DNA of 64,000 nt from Sediminibacillus albus (GTDB taxonomy: Bacteria; Bacillota; Bacilli; Bacillales; Amphibacillaceae), in NCBI RefSeq assembly GCF_900101125.1, contig NZ_FNFL01000002.1:434001-498000 (forward strand), given 5' to 3'. The stretch's first letter is position 1, and each line of letters opens with the position of its first letter. Positions 59,268 through 64,000 of the stretch are shown here, in pieces. The translations under genes and the position numbers were made by a program. The notes beneath the pieces are model-generated. The model had not been told where the DNA came from, ran no database searches, and saw only the letters and a list, made by a program, of their open reading frames with translations.

Positions 59268-60230
59268 CTACAGAGAGCGCATGCTGTTCTCTTTGCTTCG
59301 CTTATAAGTGACATCGGTTATCCACTGCAGAATATTGTCAAAGACTTCTTCTTTATTTATCTCGTTTAGCATTTCATGCCTGCCATCCTCGTAAAAATAG
59401 GAGGTTATGTTTGTAAGCCCATGTTGGTAATATCGATTCATTACAGCATATACTCCCTTCGTTTGTTTGCCGACAGGGTCAAGGCTGCCGGTAATAAAAA
59501 GAAACGGAAGGTCTTTGTTAATCTTCTCCAGTCCATGCTTGTCATCGATTAAATCAAAACCGGTAAATAGGTCATGAAAAAACGTTGCCGTAGGAATAAA
59601 TCCGGTAAAAGGGTCCTGGAGATATGATTGGACTTCATCATGGTCGCGCGATAACCAATCAAAGTCCGTTTCACTATCCTTAAAAGCTTGATTGTAATTG
59701 GCGAAGCTTAGCTTATTAAGCAATTTTGAAGGGGTCCTGCCGCCTTTACGATTGATTTCAAGCAAAGCCAGGAGCTTTCCTGCTATATTGACAATGCCAG
59801 GATGGCTGCCGGTTCCAGATAATATGACACCAGCAAGTACATCGCTATACAACTGGATATAACGTCTAGCCAGAAACGAGCCCATGCTATGTCCTAATAA
59901 AAATACTGGTACACTCGGATAGTCGTTTCGCGCCTGTTCTGTTACCATGGCTAAATCATCTACAGCCCGGTTAAATCCATGCTGGTCGGCAAGGTGCCCC
60001 ATCGTTCCTTGCTTTTGCCCTGTGTACCCATGGCCGCGATGGTCATTCCCGTAAACAGCGATGTTATGGTCTGTCAGGAATTGGGCGAAAGTCTGATAGC
60101 GGTTAATGTGTTCGGCCATCCCATGAGAAAGCTGTACAATTGCTGAAGGCCGGCGTTCTGTATTATGCCACTTTCGCACAAATATTTTTTGGTTATCGGA
60201 GGCTTGCAGCCAGAAAGAAGTTTGCTTCAT
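59268..60230 (-). CDS. Alpha/beta hydrolase, lysophospholipase/monoacylglycerol lipase type
   Basis: 320 residues without signal peptide. LSHGMAEHINRYQTFAQFL and NDHRGHGYTG match the PldB/monoglyceride lipase group; nucleophile Ser115 in LLGHSMGSFLARRY, acid Asp in FITGSLDPVGKQT, His in EDGRHEMLNEINKEE. It likely cleaves an acyl ester from a lysolipid or monoacylglycerol at the membrane. Single gene, transcribed away from secG. Confidence 0.88.
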   Translation of the reverse strand: MKQTSFWLQASDNQKIFVRKWHNTERRPSAIVQLSHGMAEHINRYQTFAQFLTDHNIAVYGNDHRGHGYTGQKQGTMGHLADQHGFNRAVDDLAMVTEQARNDYPSVPVFLLGHSMGSFLARRYIQLYSDVLAGVILSGTGSHPGIVNIAGKLLALLEINRKGGRTPSKLLNKLSFANYNQAFKDSETDFDWLSRDHDEVQSYLQDPFTGFIPTATFFHDLFTGFDLIDDKHGLEKINKDLPFLFITGSLDPVGKQTKGVYAVMNRYYQHGLTNITSYFYEDGRHEMLNEINKEEVFDNILQWITDVTYKRSKENSMRSL

Positions 60231-60503
60231 GTAATTCTCTCCTCACATATTGGTTAGTATTCCGTGGTTTGTCCTATTATTTTAACAGAATTATCTAAAT
60301 GAAGGTGCGTTCGTTTCTTTAGCCAGCCTGAAAATAGCTTGCTAAAAGGCGGGAATTTATGCTACATTACTATTATGAATTCGTCCGTTTTCTATTGATT
60401 TAGACATCTTAGGAATTTGATAATTTGGACAAAGATAGCCGGATAGGATGAACTTATCCCGTAGCATCTATTATTCGGGAGTTAAATAGGAGGTGTGCGC
60501 ATC

Positions 60504-60734
60504 ATGTATGCAGCTGCAATTACCATTTTGATCATTGACGCTATAGCACTTATTGTATTGGTTTTACTTCAATCGGGAAAAAGTGCCGGACTATCCGGAG
60601 CAATTTCCGGAGGCGCTGAACAATTGTTTGGTAAACAAAAGGCGCGCGGAATGGATTTAGTACTTCACCGGGCAACTGTAGTAGCTTCAGTTATCCTGTT
60701 CATTCTTACATTTGTCGTTGGTTTTGTGTTGTAA
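60504..60734 (+). CDS. secG: Preprotein translocase subunit SecG
   Basis: 76 residues, equal to B. subtilis SecG, with two membrane segments ([20 protein letters not shown] and [18 protein letters not shown]) flanking the conserved [20 protein letters not shown] loop. It stimulates SecYE-dependent protein export. The ATG at 60504 is the start; a GTG at 60495 is part of the AGGAGGTG ribosome site. Followed, as in B. subtilis, by est and rnr; the upstream neighbour differs, since eno lies 11 kb away here. Confidence 0.96.
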   Translation: MYAAAITILIIDAIALIVLVLLQSGKSAGLSGAISGGAEQLFGKQKARGMDLVLHRATVVASVILFILTFVVGFVL

Positions 60735-61044
60735 GGATAAACTCTTAGCTCCGTATAGATGAGATATACTGGTTAAGTCCTTTAAGGTGAAAGTCTTGTC
60801 ATTATTAAATGTAAATTTTAATATTTTACTTAGATAAACAATCCCTTATCGACAACGATAAGGGATTGTTTACTATTCCGAAGGGCAGGGGATACAGGAA
60901 TCCGCTCATGCCTGTCACTTACTAAGATAAGGTATATATTAGATTGATTCATGCTGGATTATACCCCTCTTTGTTTTTTCTTTGATAAGATGAGGTAATA
61001 CAGCAAACGTTAATGTTACTATTGAATGAGGAGATGAAACGACC
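60735..61044. other. secG-est intergenic stretch
   Basis: 310 bp with no gene. It contains the hairpin at 60836-60871 and an AT-rich segment before est in which no convincing promoter could be fixed. Confidence 0.6.
60836..60871 (+). terminator. Terminator after secG
   Basis: AAACAATCCCTTATCG (60836-60851) and CGATAAGGGATTGTTT (60856-60871) form a perfect 16-bp stem. The T run after it is short. Confidence 0.8.
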
Positions 61045-61788
61045 ATGAAAATCAAACTGCCGGAACCGTTTACGTTTAAAGGAGGAGACCGTGCGGTACT
61101 ATTATTACATGGGTTTACTGGGCATACAGCAGATGTGCGTATGCTAGGACGTTACTTGCAAAGTAAAGGCTACACATGCCATGCGCCGATCTACCGCGGC
61201 CATGGATTGCCGCCCGAGGAATTAATCAAAGCCCATCCCGATCAATGGTGGGAGGATGTACAGGCTGCCGTTGATCACTTGAAAGAATTGGGGCATGAGG
61301 AAATTGCCGTAGCAGGCTTGTCCTTAGGAGGGGTTCTTGGACTTAAACTGGCTTACTCACAGCCAATCAAAGCAATTATCCCGATGTGTGCACCCATGTT
61401 CTTTGATAACGAGGTTCAGCTGACCAAAGGGTTTAAAGCATTCTCCACCGAATTTAAGCAATTAGAAAAAAAGGATGACCAAACGATCGAAGAGGAAGTG
61501 CAAGAGCTCATAGATCATTCCAGCCGTATGTTCAAGGATTTAGGTTCCCTAATTAACGAAGTAAAACAAAAAGTCGATGAGATTTATGCACCCACCTTTG
61601 TAGTACAAGCAAGAAAAGATGAAATGATCAACACAGACAGTGCTTCTTACATATATGAAAATGTGGAAGCTGACCAGAAGGATATTAAATGGTATGAAGA
61701 ATCTTCCCATGTAATAACGTTGGATAAACAAAAAGAACAGCTTCATGAAGATATTTATCAGTTTTTAGAATCTCTATCCTGGTCTTAA
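61045..61788 (+). CDS. est: Carboxylesterase Est (YvaK)
   Basis: 247-residue alpha/beta hydrolase of the Est30 type that hydrolyses short- to medium-chain esters. LLLHGFTGHTADVRMLG holds the oxyanion hole, Ser93 in AGLSLGGVLGL is the nucleophile, Asp193 region VQARKDEMIN and His in YEESSHVITLD complete the triad. It lies between secG and rnr as in B. subtilis. ATG follows GAGGAGA. Confidence 0.93.
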   Translation: MKIKLPEPFTFKGGDRAVLLLHGFTGHTADVRMLGRYLQSKGYTCHAPIYRGHGLPPEELIKAHPDQWWEDVQAAVDHLKELGHEEIAVAGLSLGGVLGLKLAYSQPIKAIIPMCAPMFFDNEVQLTKGFKAFSTEFKQLEKKDDQTIEEEVQELIDHSSRMFKDLGSLINEVKQKVDEIYAPTFVVQARKDEMINTDSASYIYENVEADQKDIKWYEESSHVITLDKQKEQLHEDIYQFLESLSWS

Positions 61789-61860
61789 GCCATAATAGAG
61801 ATAACTATCTTATCCAGTTAATTTGATTAAATCGATTTTATAGTGAAGGAAGGTGAGCGT

Positions 61861-64000
61861 TTGAATACAGAAATGAAACAAAAAATCGTGGAATACTTTA
61901 AAGAGAATGCTTCCAAGCCGTTATCCGTGCAAGAGATTGAGGAAATTCTCGATTTGCAGGACGCGGATCAATTCAAAATATTGATGCAGAATTTAAACGA
62001 GCTGGAAGAAGCGGGCGAACTGGTCAGAACAAGAAAAAACAGATACGGCCCCCCGGAACGAATGAATTTAATCCGTGGAAAAATCCAGATGCATTCCAAG
62101 GGATTTGCTTTTTTAATCCCTGAGGAAGAAGGCCAGGATGACGTTTATATCAATCACGCTGACTTACAATCAGCAATGAACAATGATAAAGTGCTTGTAA
62201 GAATTGAAGGCAGGGATGAGCATGGCAAACGTCCAGAAGGCGTAGTAGTGCGTATCCTTGAAAGAGCAACAACTGAGCTAGTGGGAACGTATGATGATAA
62301 TGGCAATTTTGGTTTTGTCGTTGCCGATGATAAACGGATTCCAAACGATATCTTTGTCCCGAAGAATGCTTCTAAAGGCGCGGTAGATGGCCATAAAGTG
62401 ATCGTTAAGATTACGAAGTTTCCTGAAGGACGGATGAGTGCTGAAGGAGAAGTAGTTCAAATTCTCGGGCATAAAAATGATCCGGGGATTGATATTATTT
62501 CCATTATCCATAAGCATGGAATAAAAGTTGATTTTCCCGATGAAGTTTTGCAGCAGGCAGAAGAAACTCCTGAAACAATTAAGGAAGAGGAAATCGCCAA
62601 TCGAAAAGACTTAAGAGATGAAACCATTGTCACGATTGACGGTGCTGATGCAAAAGACTTGGACGATGCCGTCACAGTCAAACAGCTGGATAATGGTAAT
62701 TATAAGCTTGGCGTCTATATTGCTGATGTAACCTATTACGTAGAAGAAGATTCACCAATTGACCAGGAGGCTATCGAGCGGGCTACCAGTGTTTATTTGG
62801 TAGATCGGGTAATCCCGATGATACCGCACCGGCTTTCCAACGGAATATGTTCCTTAAATCCCCAAGTGGACAGGCTTACACTTGGTTGTGAAATGGAAAT
62901 AAATGACCAGGGAGAAGTGGTCAACCATGAAATCTTCCAAAGCGTAATAAGGACGAACGAAAGAATGACCTATCATGACGTCAACAAAATTTTAGCCGAG
63001 GATGATCCTGAACTTAAGGAGAAATATCAAGAGCTTGTACCGATGTTCAAGGATATGGAACAGCTGGCTTCTATTTTACGGAAGAAAAGAATAAATCGTG
63101 GTGCTATCGATTTTGATTTTAAAGAAGCGCAAGTTCTAGTAGACAATGAAGGCAAGGCAGTAGACGTTGTCCTGCGTGAGCGATCTGTGGCAGAGCGGCT
63201 TATAGAGGAATTTATGCTGGCAGCCAACGAGACAGTTGCCGAGCACTTTCATTGGATGGATGTGCCATTTATCCACCGGATTCACCAAGACCCCAATCCG
63301 GATAAGCTTCAACATTTCTTTGAGTTTATCGCCAATTTAGGGTATGTCGTCAAAGGAACTTCGAATGAGATCCATCCACAGGCGCTGCAAAGCGTGCTTG
63401 AAGAAGTGAAGGATACACAGGAAGAAATGATTATCTCTAAATTAATGCTGCGTTCGATGCAACAAGCCAAGTACGATCCGCAAGGGATTGGACATTTTGG
63501 ATTGGCGACAGATTTTTACACTCATTTCACATCGCCAATCCGCAGATATCCTGACTTAATTGTCCATCGCCTGATCAGGACTTATTTGATCAATGGCCAG
63601 CTAGATGAAAAGACGCGGCGCCATTGGAAGGATAAAATGCCTGAAATAGCAAGGCACTCTTCAGAGATGGAACGTGCAGCTGTCGATGCCGAACGGGAAA
63701 CGGATGATTTGAAAAAAGCAGAATATATGCAGGATAAAATCGGTGAGGAGTATGACGGTGTAATTAGTTCTGTAACCGGCTTCGGATTATTTGTTGAACT
63801 GCCGAATACAATTGAAGGACTTGTCCATGTCAGCTACCTTACAGACGATTATTATCATTTTGACGACAGACAATACGCCATGATTGGCGAACGTACAGGA
63901 AATATTTTCCGAATCGGAGATGAAATCACCATTCGTGTAGTAAATGTGAATTTGGATGAACGAGTGGTCGACTTCGAAGTTGTCGGGATGAAACCCAGGA
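61861..64000 (+). CDS. rnr: Ribonuclease R (3' end beyond the window)
   Basis: 3'-5' exoribonuclease for structured RNA and, with tmRNA, for defective mRNA. Start TTG at 61861 after GGAAGGTGAG; 713 codons are visible and the frame is still open at the right edge. Domains: N-terminal winged helix ([20 protein letters not shown]), cold-shock domains ([18 protein letters not shown]), RNB catalytic domain ([19 protein letters not shown] with its acidic metal cluster, and later [18 protein letters not shown]), and the S1 domain near the end ([20 protein letters not shown]). In B. subtilis smpB follows. Confidence 0.96.
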   Translation, partial: MNTEMKQKIVEYFKENASKPLSVQEIEEILDLQDADQFKILMQNLNELEEAGELVRTRKNRYGPPERMNLIRGKIQMHSKGFAFLIPEEEGQDDVYINHADLQSAMNNDKVLVRIEGRDEHGKRPEGVVVRILERATTELVGTYDDNGNFGFVVADDKRIPNDIFVPKNASKGAVDGHKVIVKITKFPEGRMSAEGEVVQILGHKNDPGIDIISIIHKHGIKVDFPDEVLQQAEETPETIKEEEIANRKDLRDETIVTIDGADAKDLDDAVTVKQLDNGNYKLGVYIADVTYYVEEDSPIDQEAIERATSVYLVDRVIPMIPHRLSNGICSLNPQVDRLTLGCEMEINDQGEVVNHEIFQSVIRTNERMTYHDVNKILAEDDPELKEKYQELVPMFKDMEQLASILRKKRINRGAIDFDFKEAQVLVDNEGKAVDVVLRERSVAERLIEEFMLAANETVAEHFHWMDVPFIHRIHQDPNPDKLQHFFEFIANLGYVVKGTSNEIHPQALQSVLEEVKDTQEEMIISKLMLRSMQQAKYDPQGIGHFGLATDFYTHFTSPIRRYPDLIVHRLIRTYLINGQLDEKTRRHWKDKMPEIARHSSEMERAAVDAERETDDLKKAEYMQDKIGEEYDGVISSVTGFGLFVELPNTIEGLVHVSYLTDDYYHFDDRQYAMIGERTGNIFRIGDEITIRVVNVNLDERVVDFEVVGMKPR

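Noticed and set aside
59050-59307. An 85-residue plus-strand frame
   Set aside because: It spans the terminal-repeat element and its large hairpin, and its composition follows the repeat.

Overview
The window looks like a low- to mid-GC Gram-positive chromosome from the Bacillaceae. I infer a relative of the Virgibacillus/Oceanobacillus group rather than Bacillus subtilis itself. The evidence is conserved Bacillus gene order (trxB-yvcI-rapZ-yvcK-whiA-crh, sppA-yteJ, cggR-gapA-pgk-tpiA-gpmI-eno, secG-est-rnr), Bacillus-only regulators (Crh, CggR, a Spo0E-like phosphatase, a CtsR box, cre sites) and strong AGGAGG ribosome binding sites. The genus is a guess.

Layout. 0-3.8 kb: the end of an acyltransferase gene, then glycerol catabolism (glpK with a cre, glpD behind its own promoter and leader terminator). 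3.8-5.6 kb: a papain-like hydrolase and panE on the minus strand. 6-12.3 kb: yvcD, trxB and the rapZ-yvcK-whiA block, then crh, cut off by its own terminators and with a perfect cre. 12.3-13.1 kb: transposase debris and a dispersed repeat. 13.2-15.4 kb: sppA-yteJ and CtsR-controlled clpP. 15.5-24 kb (minus): a secreted DUF6305-like protein with a two-component system, and a five-gene oligopeptide ABC operon. 24.2-25.8 kb: a small island between an intact tRNA-Arg(CCG) and a 32-bp partial copy of its 3' end. 26-27.1 kb: a Spo0E-like gene and a manganese catalase. 27.3-36.5 kb: a methionine block under two SAM riboswitches: metX; then metY fused to a CoA-binding domain, a sulfonate-type ABC transporter, an acetyl-CoA synthetase paralogue and hom. 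36.5-42.2 kb: an AT-rich accessory stretch (Nudix, amj, DUF2200, rlmD, a decayed duplication of the rlmD 3' end and a possible structured RNA). 42.2-49.7 kb: a glutaredoxin-like protein and the CggR-controlled glycolytic operon. 49.7-52.9 kb: a Fur-controlled siderophore uptake pair. 53-58.7 kb (minus): fruR-fruK-fruA-ptsH-ptsI. 58.8-59.2 kb: a 453-bp element with 17-bp terminal inverted repeats. 59.3-64 kb: a lysophospholipase, secG, est and the start of rnr.

How it works together. Much of the window serves carbon flow and its control by catabolite repression: HPr, enzyme I, Crh, the cre sites, GlpK with its phosphorylatable histidine, the fructose PTS and lower glycolysis. The methionine block encodes homoserine formation, its acetylation and its sulfhydrylation, plus a ligase that could reactivate the acetate this pathway releases. 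The most unusual points are the MetY-CoA-binding fusion beside an acetyl-CoA synthetase, the tRNA-flanked island with displaced tRNA end and terminator, the cre directly in front of crh, ptsHI placed at the end of the fructose operon, an apparent non-AUG start for fruR with 10-bp-phased operator repeats, the terminal-repeat element and a multi-hairpin RNA candidate near 42.0 kb. I saw no CRISPR array, rRNA gene, prophage or replication origin.
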